From contig NZ_AUNB01000009.1 of NCBI RefSeq assembly GCF_000714545.1, forward strand, positions 1 to 64,000: DNA of 64,000 nt, in the 5' to 3' direction. Below, piece after piece: positions 8,107-16,740 of this stretch. Numbering within the stretch: the stretch's first letter is position 1; each line of letters begins with the position of its first letter. This DNA comes from Thioclava indica (lineage in GTDB: Bacteria > Pseudomonadota > Alphaproteobacteria > Rhodobacterales > Rhodobacteraceae). The position numbers were made by a program, and so were the translations under genes. The notes under the pieces are model-generated. The model saw only the letters and a list, made by a program, of their open reading frames with translations. It did not search any database and had not been told where the DNA came from.

Positions 8107-8120
8107 CTCTCTCTCTCTCT
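8107..8120 (-). repeat. (GA)7 dinucleotide tract serving as ribosome-binding region
   Basis: Seven uninterrupted CT repeats on the plus strand read as (GA)7 on the minus strand and end six bases before the ATG at 8100. They supply overlapping GAGAG Shine-Dalgarno-like cores. A change in repeat number would alter spacing. Confidence 0.8.
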
Positions 8121-8177
8121 GGGTTGGACTTCGGTAAAAATTGTCAGTTCGTGTTTTGCACGTTTGGGACTGCGGTC

Positions 8178-8537
8178 TTATTGGACAACCGCACCGACGG
8201 CGGTCGTCGTTTTCGGAGGTGCTTTCGCCACGCTCGGATCCGGCAGAATGATGTGTTGCTTGGCCTTGCGCTTGCGCATGTTTGCGACGTCTTTTTCAAA
8301 CACATCCGCGCCAATCGTGTTGCCACTGGCGTGGCTAAGGTCTTTGATCTTGGCCTTGTCGGCGGCACGTGTCTCAAGACACATCATATCGTCGGGTGTC
8401 GTGAAACTTCCGCAAGCCCATGTGATATTCATGCAGCCAGTGCCATTCGCGTGACACAGCTGATCGGCCTGCGCCGCGCTTGCGCCCAATGCGCCAAAGG
8501 CCAGCGCAAACAGGAGGTGGGTGTGCTTCTGGGACAT
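8178..8537 (-). CDS. Small exported Cys-containing protein of unknown function
   Basis: The 119-residue protein starts at the ATG ending at 8537, chosen for the AAGGAGCGAGAG upstream; a longer frame lacks a signal sequence. The signal peptide is MSQKHTHLLFALAFGALGAS plus AAQA. Four Cys residues cluster in the first 40 mature residues: QLC, GTGC, WACGSF and MMC. A Lys/Arg-rich segment (MRKRKAKQH) and a Pro/Thr-rich tail follow. No family is recognised. It is the fourth gene of the minus-strand cluster, 13 bp after the preceding gene. Confidence 0.75.
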   Translation of the reverse strand: MSQKHTHLLFALAFGALGASAAQADQLCHANGTGCMNITWACGSFTTPDDMMCLETRAADKAKIKDLSHASGNTIGADVFEKDVANMRKRKAKQHIILPDPSVAKAPPKTTTAVGAVVQ

Positions 8538-8550
8538 CTTCTCTCGCTCC

Positions 8551-9027
8551 TTATTTCGTCGGAAGTTTGGGCAACATCGGGCTGCCATCTTTGGGCGGGG
8601 GCGGCGTGATCATCTTGCTCGGGCGCGCGATGTCACCGCCCTTGAACTTGATCTCAAGCAGGTAGGTGGTTTTCCCGTCGGGGAATTTCACCGCAATCTC
8701 ATTGGCCATTTTGCAGGGGCCACACCAGATATCGCCAAGCTCCTTCATGCCCGATTGCACGAAGCTGTCGCCCGCGCCGATGCGTTTGGCGACGGTTTTC
8801 AAAACAAAGGCCGGACGATTTGCACCTTTAAGACCGTTGAGCGTTTTGATCTCGCCACCGTTCAGTGAAAACGGTTTGATCGGCTGACTGCTGGGGTCTT
8901 TTTTGATGATAATATCGATGCCTGTAATCGGATCATTGCCGCCACGGGCCAGCGCGGGGGAAAGCCCCGCCATCATGCTCATACCAAGGGCAGCAGCGCC
9001 GATCATAAATGTGCGTCTTTTCGTCAT
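8551..9027 (-). CDS. Small exported protein with WCGPC motif, unknown function
   Basis: The 158-residue protein has an N-terminus MTKRRTFMIGAAALGMSMMA with cleavage near ALARG; the RR before a hydrophobic stretch could allow Tat export. The mature part contains DIWCGPCKMANEIAV at about residue 100, identical in its core to the thioredoxin active site, but the surrounding sequence lacks a thioredoxin-fold pattern and the motif sits too late in the chain. The C-terminus is Pro-rich (MITPPPPKDGSP). The motif probably forms a structural disulfide or metal site. It is the third gene of the cluster. Confidence 0.75.
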   Translation of the reverse strand: MTKRRTFMIGAAALGMSMMAGLSPALARGGNDPITGIDIIIKKDPSSQPIKPFSLNGGEIKTLNGLKGANRPAFVLKTVAKRIGAGDSFVQSGMKELGDIWCGPCKMANEIAVKFPDGKTTYLLEIKFKGGDIARPSKMITPPPPKDGSPMLPKLPTK

Positions 9028-9103
9028 GTGTTCATCTTTCGAATTTGGTGAGAAGGCAAGCGAGCGTCAGATTCACAGTGACGCCCGCGTCTTTCGCTAG
9101 GTC

Positions 9104-9469
9104 TCAATGGGCTACCGCCCAATCATTGGCCAGTTTGCCCCGAGAGACTTTCCCGGCTTTCGAAAGCGCAGGGGCCGTGACATCGCGGCTGACCGCTTTG
9201 GGAAGTTTTTTGATCGAGAGATTAGAGATCTGCTCTTTCGAGGGGACCAGCGCCTTTTCAAACTTGTCGATATCAACAGCCGCAACGCCGCCATGGCATC
9301 CAAGCTGGCCATTTTCATAAACGCCTGTCGTGCCGCCCCTGCTATGACAGTCTTTGACAAATGCGTAATACTCGCTCACCGACATTGAAAATGCGGGGGC
9401 CATAGCGCCAACGATGGTGCCAAGCGCGATGGTGCCGGTAAGTGCGATTTTGCGAAAATTCAGGGTCAT
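9104..9469 (-). CDS. Small exported protein of unknown function
   Basis: The 121-residue protein has a signal peptide (MTLNFRKIALTGTIALGTIV, cleavage near APAFS). The mature part has two Cys in KDCHSRGG and QLGCHGG, likely disulfide partners, and a Lys- and Ser-rich C-terminal half. No family is recognised. It lies 122 bp downstream of the giant secreted-protein gene on the same strand and is the second gene of the cluster. Confidence 0.75.
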   Translation of the reverse strand: MTLNFRKIALTGTIALGTIVGAMAPAFSMSVSEYYAFVKDCHSRGGTTGVYENGQLGCHGGVAAVDIDKFEKALVPSKEQISNLSIKKLPKAVSRDVTAPALSKAGKVSRGKLANDWAVAH

Positions 9470-9591
9470 GCTGTTTCCTTTCAGAGCGTTTGATTGAACC
9501 GCCTCAACTGCGGTCTCTGATTGATGACAAATCCGTTTGAGTTAAGCGATATCAGCCCCGTGCTATCCGATAACACAGGGCCAATATGTTG

Positions 9592-12500
9592 TTATTTAAT
9601 GCAAATCCCGTTGAGCATGATCCGGCACTTTTCGGTGCCCACGGCATCCACGTCGGGTCTGGAAGGCGTGATTTTGATCGGAAGGCATTTGCCGTTGACC
9701 ATCGGTAAACCATTGGTGCAGGCGCATTGCGTTTTCGAGATGTTTTTCGCGTTCTTATGATCAATGCAGGCGCAGATATCGCCGCGTTGATAGGTCGAGC
9801 GCGGGTCACATTTCAGCGCAGGTTCCGGGGCCGGCGCAGGCTTGGGGGCGGCCTTCTTGACGCATCCTTTGCCATTGACCAGCGTGAACCCTTTGGCGCA
9901 CCGGCAAGACGTCGCATTTCTGCGCACCATGTTGTCATAGCGACAGGCACAGCTTTCGCCCTGTTTCACCGTGCTGCGCGCATTGCATTGCAGCGGCGGC
10001 GCAGGCATCGCAGGAAGGGGCGCATTTACGCAAGACGCCTCTCCCGTTTTTTGCAGCGGCAAGCCAAGGGCAGCAAACAGCGCGTCATCGAAGTCGCGAC
10101 TGTCGGGCAGGCCAAGATCACGGCGCAACTGGGCAAGTGCGGCGTAGGTTTGCTTGCCAGGCTGGCCATCGACCGGCCCTGCCTTGAGGCCGCGATCATT
10201 CATCACCTTCTGGATCAACGCGACACGTTGCGTGCGATCGGGGGTGACGCCAACCGTGGCACAGTTCTGCATCGTGCCGCCTTTGCGCAATCCGTGCAGC
10301 TTCATGCGCAGATCGACATAGCTGGATGCGCCGGGGGCAAGGCTGAGTGCCGCGTTGGTGCATGACACCGCATTGCCGACCGCCGCACCACAAGACCACC
10401 CCGAACCAGACACCGCCTGCGCCGAAGCAATCCCCGGAGCGCCCGCCGTATCGCTCATTACAAGAGGCCCGAGATAGGGGGCCGTGCCGGTGTTGGTCAC
10501 GCTCAGACGGAACCCGCAGTCATAGGTTTGACTGTTACGATTGGCGACGCAGGTGCTCGTTTGCTCTTTGGTGATCGCAAAAGAGGCGATTGGCTGCGGG
10601 ACGATCGGCGCCGCGATATCCTGACTTGCGTTGCTAGCACTTAGGGGGCGCTCCTCTTTGGGGCAGTATGTCGCCGCGATTTGCGCAAACACCGTCGGGG
10701 CATCTTGGGCATTCGGGATCATGATCACGTCATTGACCAATGGGTTGACCGAGCCCCCCGCCGAATAGGTCGTGATGTTATTGCCCACCGCAGCCATCAG
10801 ATGCGCAGGATTGACGTCTGTCCCGATGCCGATCCCGATGACGCGGCTTCCCTGTGCACGCCGCGCCGCAATTCTCGGCACGGCGGCACTTACCGCGTCA
10901 GCAACGGGCACCTGCTGGTAAGTAGAGGTATTGGGTACGAGGCTGTAAGTCGGATTTCCGGCCGTAATGAAAATTACCAACGGTGCGGGCGAGCTAAACG
11001 GGGTATTTGTAAATGACATGTCCCAACTTGATGGCCCGCCCGCGTGAATTTGCGGCAAGGTTCCCGAGACAATCGACTGGTAGTGAGTGTCAATATCTCT
11101 GGCCCCGGAGATCATTCCACCGCCCCCCCAGCGCGCCCTGATCGCGGCGGTGGAGCCGTTGCCACGCAACCCGTCCAAAGCCTGAATGATCGCGGTTTTG
11201 GTAATGTCGAGCCGGTTTCCATGGCTGGCGTCCATCCACTTGGATGCATCGACGACAAACAAGGTATCAAGGCTACAACTGGGGCTATCGCCTGCCAGCG
11301 GTGTGCTTGGCGTGACGGGATCGACAGGAACGACAACACTTGCCCCTGCGCCCAGCGTAGCGGTGCCAGTTATTGGCCCACTCGGCCCAACCGGTTCACC
11401 CGGCAGGTCCGGAACACCACTGACGCTCCCGGTTGATCCCGGCGTTGCCATGACATTCAGCGCAATCGTCACGCAGGCTTTGCCAGTGCCCGTAGCGGGC
11501 GCGTGCAGGCCCAGAGCGGGGCTGTCGGCAAAGGCACAGTTCTGGGCAGGATCGTTGCGCAAGCGCCCTGAGCCAACCAAAGTGGCGGTATATGGCAAGG
11601 TGATTGAACCACCGTTGCCCGTGATCTGATCGGTGCTCACATCACAAGCTGAACCGGTGCCACCTGCGACAGTAAAGATGCCACAGTTTGACCCCGTGAA
11701 CGGATTGGGGTCGAACGCCCCGGACGCGATTGTGGTCTGGCCTGTTCCGGTGAGTTCGTCGGTGATGCGGATCGACTGACCGGCGGGCAGATTGGTGCCG
11801 CTGATCGTGACCTCGCATTGCGCGCTCCATTGATTGTTGGCACCGCGCACCGCGGGTTCGCAGGTCTTGGTCAGGTCAATCAAGGGATCAGCGGGCGCGG
11901 CGATTTCAAAGCAATCACTGGCGACGACGGGCGCCTGCCCGAGTTCGCCACCAAAGCTGAGAGAGACGCAGTTTTCCGCCCCGAAAAGATCCATGTTCGG
12001 CCCCATCATCAGATCGACGGTCAGGGTCGAGCTGCCCGAGTTCGGGAACTGGCTGCCCTGAATGCTACAGACCGGTTCATTGCCCTGAGCGGGGGCGGTG
12101 TAGGGCGGGCTGGTGCAATCCCACGGATCGCTTGATGTGATATTCTGGATCGAGGTCGCGCCGGGGTTTTGCCCGAAATGCAGATCCTCTGATAGCCAGA
12201 GCGGCCCCGTAAACGGCACGCCATTGGTGCTGACGTTGAGGGTGCATTGATAGGGTTGGAACCAGACACTGGAGCCAAAGGTCTGACGCTCCCCTGCGGC
12301 CTTGCAGGATTTTTTAACGTCGAATTCGGTCACGGCGGCGGGCTCGTCCAGATCGACACAATCGGCGGATCCAACGACCTGATCGCCGATGCGCACCTGG
12401 GCGCAGTTCTGGAAGTCCTCTTTGCCCAGATCGGCCAGAGGAATGGACATGTAGGCGTTGATGCGATGGTTCGTACTGGCGTTGAAATCGGCTGCCGAAA

Positions 12501-15282
12501 TCGTGCAGCTCGCGCTATTTGTCAGGGGCGGTTGCTGACAATCCCAGCCATTAGGCATTGCGGGAGTGCCTTGCAAATTCAGGATATATGGCGCGGCAGA
12601 ATTGCCCGAGGTGGTCGAGAACAGCTCGTCAAAGACCAGCGGATCGGTTATCGGCGCGCCGCTGCTTTGCTGGATGTAGATCGTGCAGGCGTAATAGGCA
12701 TTGCCATCCTGAACGCCGCCCAGCCGGCAGCCCTTTTTCAGGGTGAAAACGGGCGGGTCTGTCGGCTTTCCATCCCAATGCGTTTCCACGCAATTGCCTT
12801 TGATGTCGCGGGGTTTGCCCCCGTCGGGTTTATACGCACCCGAAACGCAATTGCGCCAGTCGACCGCGTTGCCCTCGTCTGCGGCAAACAGCTCGAAGTT
12901 GATCGTTTCAAGGCCCGAGGCTGAAAATGCCACGCCGGACACTCCGCATTCGGTCTGTTGCTGCGGGAAGTTGCCCGAGCAGGCCCAGTTGGGATTGCCT
13001 GCGCTATAGCCGATGATATTGGCGTCAGTCGTGCCAGAGACCGCGGTTGCGTCCTCGACAAAGCTGAAGCTGCCGGCAAAGGGGGCTGGGACGGCCTGAA
13101 CCGCGACCTCACATGACCAACGCTTGCCGGAAACGCCGTTCTCGACAGCCGCCACCGGCGCATCACAGCGTTTCTTGAGACTGATCTTCTTGGGGTCTTC
13201 CAGCTTGATCTCGGGCTTGATCGTGCGCCCGGTGCACATCGGAACCGACGCAAAGGTGCCAGCGGCGGTATCGGCGTGTCCTTTGATGCAGTTTTTCCAT
13301 TCAATGGGCTGGTTGGGATCGCTCAAAGCCGTGAACAGCTGATAGGTTACGACTTGCGGCGCGCCCATCGTCGCCCCGTCAAAGACGCAGGTCAGATGAT
13401 CGCTTTGCAGTCCGGTGCAATTTGCAGGCTCTGATGTGGACAGGAACTGCGCGGTGCCAATCGAAATAGTGGAGGCGTCATCTTCCAGCGTGAACGTGCC
13501 GGCAAAGGGCGTAGGGGTGACGGTGATCTCGGCACGACAATCCCATGTGTAGCCCAAAACGCCGTTCACAGTTGCCTGTTGCGGCCGCTCGCAGGATTTC
13601 TTGGCAATAACGTCCTCGATCTTGGGCGGCAGAGTCTCCGTGGGCAGATCAAGAACAACGCAAATGTCTGGAAATCTGCCAGCGGCATTTCTTTGCGGGC
13701 TGCGCATCGCAGGTTCGCTGCTGCGCTGGCCCGTTGCTGCGCCAAATGAGCCCGCCAAAATGTCGGTCATCGGACAATTGACTACCTCACCGCTGGCCTG
13801 ATCGGTTGTGAAAGCAAAGCTGACATTGATCGTCGAGGCGCCCCCTGCGGCCAGCATGTCGGCGGCGGAAAGTTCGCACCAGCCAGCCGATCCAGAGGCT
13901 GACTCGAAACAAGACCAAGGCTCGCTTGAGGTCACGTTCATCATCGTTCCCGCGACCGTCACGGTCGCAGGCGGCATCGCACCAAAGAAATCCCCTGCGA
14001 AAATGATGCTGTCCGTTGCAAGATTGGTGCCCGTCACGTCAAGCTGGCAGTTCATCGTCATCGGACCAGAGGAGACAGCGACGATGGGATCACAGGTCTT
14101 GGTGATGGAATTGCGCGGGATCCATTGTGCCGAAACGCAGTTGCCCGCGACGGGCGCAGCCGTGCCGGAGCCATCGTCGTCATAGCTGCCCTCGACGCAG
14201 TTCTGCATCGGGTAGCTATCTTGCAATTCGCTTGCGGTGACAAAGACGGAATAGGACAGCGTCTCGGTGCCGCTTGCGTCGAAATCCGTGCCCGCAATGG
14301 TGCATGTGGCACCGGATGCGCAGACGAAATTGCCGGATGCGGAGCTGGAAGCTACCACCTCACCCGTGGCTGTTGTGGTGTCGGTATAGGCATCCGTGAT
14401 GCTCAGTGTGCCCGCGAAAGGGGCCTCTGGCACCGATACATCAACCGAGCAGGTCCACAACTGACCCACGTCTCCGTTTTGTTCGGTGGAAATGGCGGGG
14501 GTGCAGGATTTGGTCAGGGAAATATCGCTTGCGTCCAAAGCTGTAACTGGGGGCGTCCAATCCGGCGCGCATTGTTCCGCGGGCACATATTCGGCATACA
14601 TGTTATCCATCGCGACGCCTGGAACGGATATGGCGCTGAAGAAATAGGTTTTGTTCGCCTCAACAGTCATCCAAATGGCCTCTGCGTGCCATCTGCCGTC
14701 TGCTGTCACCCGTATTTGGTCCCAGTTCAGTGCGGGACCGTAGGCGCTCGAGTAGTTCGGTATGCTGGACTGCAACGTTTCCAAATCGCTAACCGTAAAC
14801 TCCTGGATCATCATCTGAACCATTGGCGTCTGGTCTAACGAAGGGAACAATTCGGCATTCGCAGTGGTAAGATCTGCCCCGAATTTGATGCAGCCGTCAT
14901 GCTCCATATGTATCGGCTGACCAAACTGGGGGGTACCGAACCATCGCAGATATTGTCCCTCGGGCGAATTGGAGGCATCCACTTGCGGCAATGCCTGGAG
15001 CAGTGGATCGCCACCATAGAGGCCCGCAGCAGCAACGCTTGTGGCACCGCCCGGGCCATCGACGCGGACCAAAGAGGCTGGCATCGCGCCATTGATGTCG
15101 GGCGAGGAGAGCCAAGGTGCCGGCAAAACAAGCAGATTATCCCCGAAATTCTGAACGACAGGCGTTTCGAAATCTCCGTTAACGATGAGATTTTGCGCAG
15201 ATGTCGCAGAGGGAACGGCATTACTCGCACAGAAGGCAATTATGAAAGCGCTGAACGATGCAGTGGGGAAACGAAAGGCCAT
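9592..15282 (-). CDS. Giant secreted multidomain protein: repeat domains, degenerate VWA domain, peptidoglycan-binding domain, Cys-rich tail
   Basis: The product has 1,896 residues if it starts at the ATG ending at 15282; a TTG 15 bases upstream is also possible. Order of domains: signal peptide (cleavage near SATSA, about residue 25); an N-terminal domain opening NLIVNGDFETP (to about 240) as in DUF642-like or PEP-CTERM-associated proteins; seven DUF11-like repeats starting near residues 253, 392, 560, 700, 846, 988 and 1138, each opening with a variant of L-(T/K)-K-x-C and holding several Cys; a VWA-like domain at about 1330-1545; an eighth repeat near 1568; a peptidoglycan-binding (PG_binding_1-like) domain at about 1680-1740 with GPVDGQPGKQTYAAL; and a tail with repeats of the type C-x-C plus NGK-x-C. 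The VWA metal site is degraded: DASKW instead of DxSxS, and ITAGNP instead of the usual TDG. It is probably an envelope-attached adhesin or surface protein. It is divergent from a LuxR-type regulator. Confidence 0.85.
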   Translation of the reverse strand: MAFRFPTASFSAFIIAFCASNAVPSATSAQNLIVNGDFETPVVQNFGDNLLVLPAPWLSSPDINGAMPASLVRVDGPGGATSVAAAGLYGGDPLLQALPQVDASNSPEGQYLRWFGTPQFGQPIHMEHDGCIKFGADLTTANAELFPSLDQTPMVQMMIQEFTVSDLETLQSSIPNYSSAYGPALNWDQIRVTADGRWHAEAIWMTVEANKTYFFSAISVPGVAMDNMYAEYVPAEQCAPDWTPPVTALDASDISLTKSCTPAISTEQNGDVGQLWTCSVDVSVPEAPFAGTLSITDAYTDTTTATGEVVASSSASGNFVCASGATCTIAGTDFDASGTETLSYSVFVTASELQDSYPMQNCVEGSYDDDGSGTAAPVAGNCVSAQWIPRNSITKTCDPIVAVSSGPMTMNCQLDVTGTNLATDSIIFAGDFFGAMPPATVTVAGTMMNVTSSEPWSCFESASGSAGWCELSAADMLAAGGASTINVSFAFTTDQASGEVVNCPMTDILAGSFGAATGQRSSEPAMRSPQRNAAGRFPDICVVLDLPTETLPPKIEDVIAKKSCERPQQATVNGVLGYTWDCRAEITVTPTPFAGTFTLEDDASTISIGTAQFLSTSEPANCTGLQSDHLTCVFDGATMGAPQVVTYQLFTALSDPNQPIEWKNCIKGHADTAAGTFASVPMCTGRTIKPEIKLEDPKKISLKKRCDAPVAAVENGVSGKRWSCEVAVQAVPAPFAGSFSFVEDATAVSGTTDANIIGYSAGNPNWACSGNFPQQQTECGVSGVAFSASGLETINFELFAADEGNAVDWRNCVSGAYKPDGGKPRDIKGNCVETHWDGKPTDPPVFTLKKGCRLGGVQDGNAYYACTIYIQQSSGAPITDPLVFDELFSTTSGNSAAPYILNLQGTPAMPNGWDCQQPPLTNSASCTISAADFNASTNHRINAYMSIPLADLGKEDFQNCAQVRIGDQVVGSADCVDLDEPAAVTEFDVKKSCKAAGERQTFGSSVWFQPYQCTLNVSTNGVPFTGPLWLSEDLHFGQNPGATSIQNITSSDPWDCTSPPYTAPAQGNEPVCSIQGSQFPNSGSSTLTVDLMMGPNMDLFGAENCVSLSFGGELGQAPVVASDCFEIAAPADPLIDLTKTCEPAVRGANNQWSAQCEVTISGTNLPAGQSIRITDELTGTGQTTIASGAFDPNPFTGSNCGIFTVAGGTGSACDVSTDQITGNGGSITLPYTATLVGSGRLRNDPAQNCAFADSPALGLHAPATGTGKACVTIALNVMATPGSTGSVSGVPDLPGEPVGPSGPITGTATLGAGASVVVPVDPVTPSTPLAGDSPSCSLDTLFVVDASKWMDASHGNRLDITKTAIIQALDGLRGNGSTAAIRARWGGGGMISGARDIDTHYQSIVSGTLPQIHAGGPSSWDMSFTNTPFSSPAPLVIFITAGNPTYSLVPNTSTYQQVPVADAVSAAVPRIAARRAQGSRVIGIGIGTDVNPAHLMAAVGNNITTYSAGGSVNPLVNDVIMIPNAQDAPTVFAQIAATYCPKEERPLSASNASQDIAAPIVPQPIASFAITKEQTSTCVANRNSQTYDCGFRLSVTNTGTAPYLGPLVMSDTAGAPGIASAQAVSGSGWSCGAAVGNAVSCTNAALSLAPGASSYVDLRMKLHGLRKGGTMQNCATVGVTPDRTQRVALIQKVMNDRGLKAGPVDGQPGKQTYAALAQLRRDLGLPDSRDFDDALFAALGLPLQKTGEASCVNAPLPAMPAPPLQCNARSTVKQGESCACRYDNMVRRNATSCRCAKGFTLVNGKGCVKKAAPKPAPAPEPALKCDPRSTYQRGDICACIDHKNAKNISKTQCACTNGLPMVNGKCLPIKITPSRPDVDAVGTEKCRIMLNGICIK

Positions 15283-15297
15283 GAGAGCAGAATCCAA

Positions 15298-15539
15298 TCC
15301 AAGATGTCACGAAGCGTCACGCGGGCGCGAGGCGTGGTTCCATCTTGGTTAGGGCGTATTAATTTCAGAGCGAACTACCATATGGTAGTCAGACGTGTAA
15401 TTTAGGGAATGATTTCCGTAAAAAGCTGCATTTTCCGGCGCTCGCGGGCGCAGGATGCAACCGTAGCGCGATGCAAATATTTCAACAGCGCTGGTAGCTT
15501 AGCCCTTTACATGCACCGAGGATCACGCCACCCTCGCTT
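15298..15539. promoter_or_regulatory. Divergent control region between giant secreted-protein gene and luxR-type gene
   Basis: This 242-bp non-coding stretch separates the two divergent genes and must contain both promoters. The main visible signal is the 16-bp palindrome at 15374-15389. I see no convincing sigma70 box pair for either gene, so activator-dependent promoters are plausible. Confidence 0.5.
15374..15389. promoter_or_regulatory. Perfect 16-bp palindrome, candidate operator
   Basis: ACTACCATATGGTAGT is a perfect inverted repeat with no mismatch and no spacer. It lies 92 bp upstream of the giant gene's start and 151 bp upstream of the regulator's first possible start. Dyads of this size are typical of dimeric HTH operators; the divergent LuxR-type protein is the obvious candidate ligand. 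A related half-site TGGTAG occurs at about 15492. Confidence 0.55.
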
Positions 15540-16640
15540 TTGCGTGAGGGGCGAAGGAACTTGGGGGCGGACTTGAAAGATCTGTTTGATGCGTTGCAAG
15601 AAACCTTGGATCTTGCAATCGAAGACGCCCAGTATTGGGATAAGGCCCTTGGCATTGTCGTTAAAATTTTAGGCGGAACGGGGGCCCTTATTCCCGCGAC
15701 CGACCCTCTTTTTCGCGGCATGTGGATGTCGGGCACCAAAGAGATGAAAGACGCTCTGCCCGCCTATATCGGCGATGGCTGGGTGCACAATGATCCGCGT
15801 GAACAAATTCTGACGTTGATGGTAAAACACGGCTATGCCTGTGATAACGATGTTTTCCCGGTGCGCGCCGACAAAGACCAAATCCCGATTTTTCGCGACT
15901 ATCTTTATCCGCTTAATTTTGGCGTTTGCTACTGTATCCGCATCCTGACGCCGAATGGCTATTGGGCAATGGTGGTACATTTCGACAATGACCATCCGCC
16001 AATCAGCGCTAAAGACAAACCTCTGATCGAGCGAATCCAGGCGATGTTTGCTCAGGCAACCGCGCGCGCCGATGAGATGGCGCTCAATCGCATCGCGACA
16101 TTTGCGCAGTTTTTCAAAGGTACAGAGTCCGAAGTCTTTGTGCTCGACGTTGATGGCAGGGAATGCTTGCGCATAAATTCAAGCGGCAAGATGCAAAATC
16201 GATCGCCTACAAGCCAGCTCATTCCCGAAGAGATGGGCTTGGAACTGGGCGCAGAAATCCGCGAGCTATGTTCGAGCGACCCCAATCTGTCGATGAGCCG
16301 CGCCTATCAATTCAACGACAGAGGTAAAGTCTCGAACGTTTTGATCATCCAGATCCCACCAAATTTGCGCCATTTCTTCATGCATTTCAAAGTCTGCGCC
16401 ATCAGAACGGAATGCAGCGACACAACGGCGCTTAAGCATTCGCGGCTGCGCGAAACCTTTGGCCTCTCGGAATCTGAAATCGCCACCATCGAGTTCCTGG
16501 TGGAAGGCAATACGCCCAATATGATCGCCAATATCCTCAGCCTGAAAAGTTCGACCATTAGACAACGATTGAAGCAAATCTACGAGAAAACTCAGGTGAA
16601 TAGCCAGGTCGAATTGATTGGTTTACATGGCCGACTTTAG
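15540..16640 (+). CDS. LuxR-type (GerE HTH) transcriptional regulator
   Basis: Up to 366 residues. The C-terminal 65 residues form a GerE/LuxR helix-turn-helix (FGLSESEIATIEFLVEGNT followed by SSTIRQRLKQIYEK), matching the L-T-x-x-E-x-E-x-L/NxxIA/TVxxHLxxIYxKL pattern. The first 290 residues are not a recognised receiver or acyl-homoserine-lactone domain by eye; a GAF/PAS-like sensory fold is possible. No ATG is available near the 5' end: TTG codons at 15540, 15561 and 15573 are candidates, with AAGGA at 15554-15558, so the start is uncertain. Divergent orientation suggests that it controls the exported-protein cluster. Confidence 0.8.
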   Translation: MREGRRNLGADLKDLFDALQETLDLAIEDAQYWDKALGIVVKILGGTGALIPATDPLFRGMWMSGTKEMKDALPAYIGDGWVHNDPREQILTLMVKHGYACDNDVFPVRADKDQIPIFRDYLYPLNFGVCYCIRILTPNGYWAMVVHFDNDHPPISAKDKPLIERIQAMFAQATARADEMALNRIATFAQFFKGTESEVFVLDVDGRECLRINSSGKMQNRSPTSQLIPEEMGLELGAEIRELCSSDPNLSMSRAYQFNDRGKVSNVLIIQIPPNLRHFFMHFKVCAIRTECSDTTALKHSRLRETFGLSESEIATIEFLVEGNTPNMIANILSLKSSTIRQRLKQIYEKTQVNSQVELIGLHGRL

Positions 16641-16740
16641 GCTAAGGCGGCCATGTCCGATAGGCGGCAGACCTTGACATCGCCTGTTTCGGGACAAGCT
16701 ATATTGTAGCAAGACCGTCGCGTGTTTGACCAGAAAATAG

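Noticed and set aside
8700-8760. Thioredoxin-domain call for the WCGPC-containing exported protein
   Set aside because: The motif alone matches; position in the chain and flanking sequence do not fit a thioredoxin fold.
15298-15539. Classical acyl-homoserine-lactone system (luxI plus lux box)
   Set aside because: No luxI-type synthase is in the window, the regulator lacks a recognisable autoinducer domain, and the palindrome is not the usual lux box pattern.
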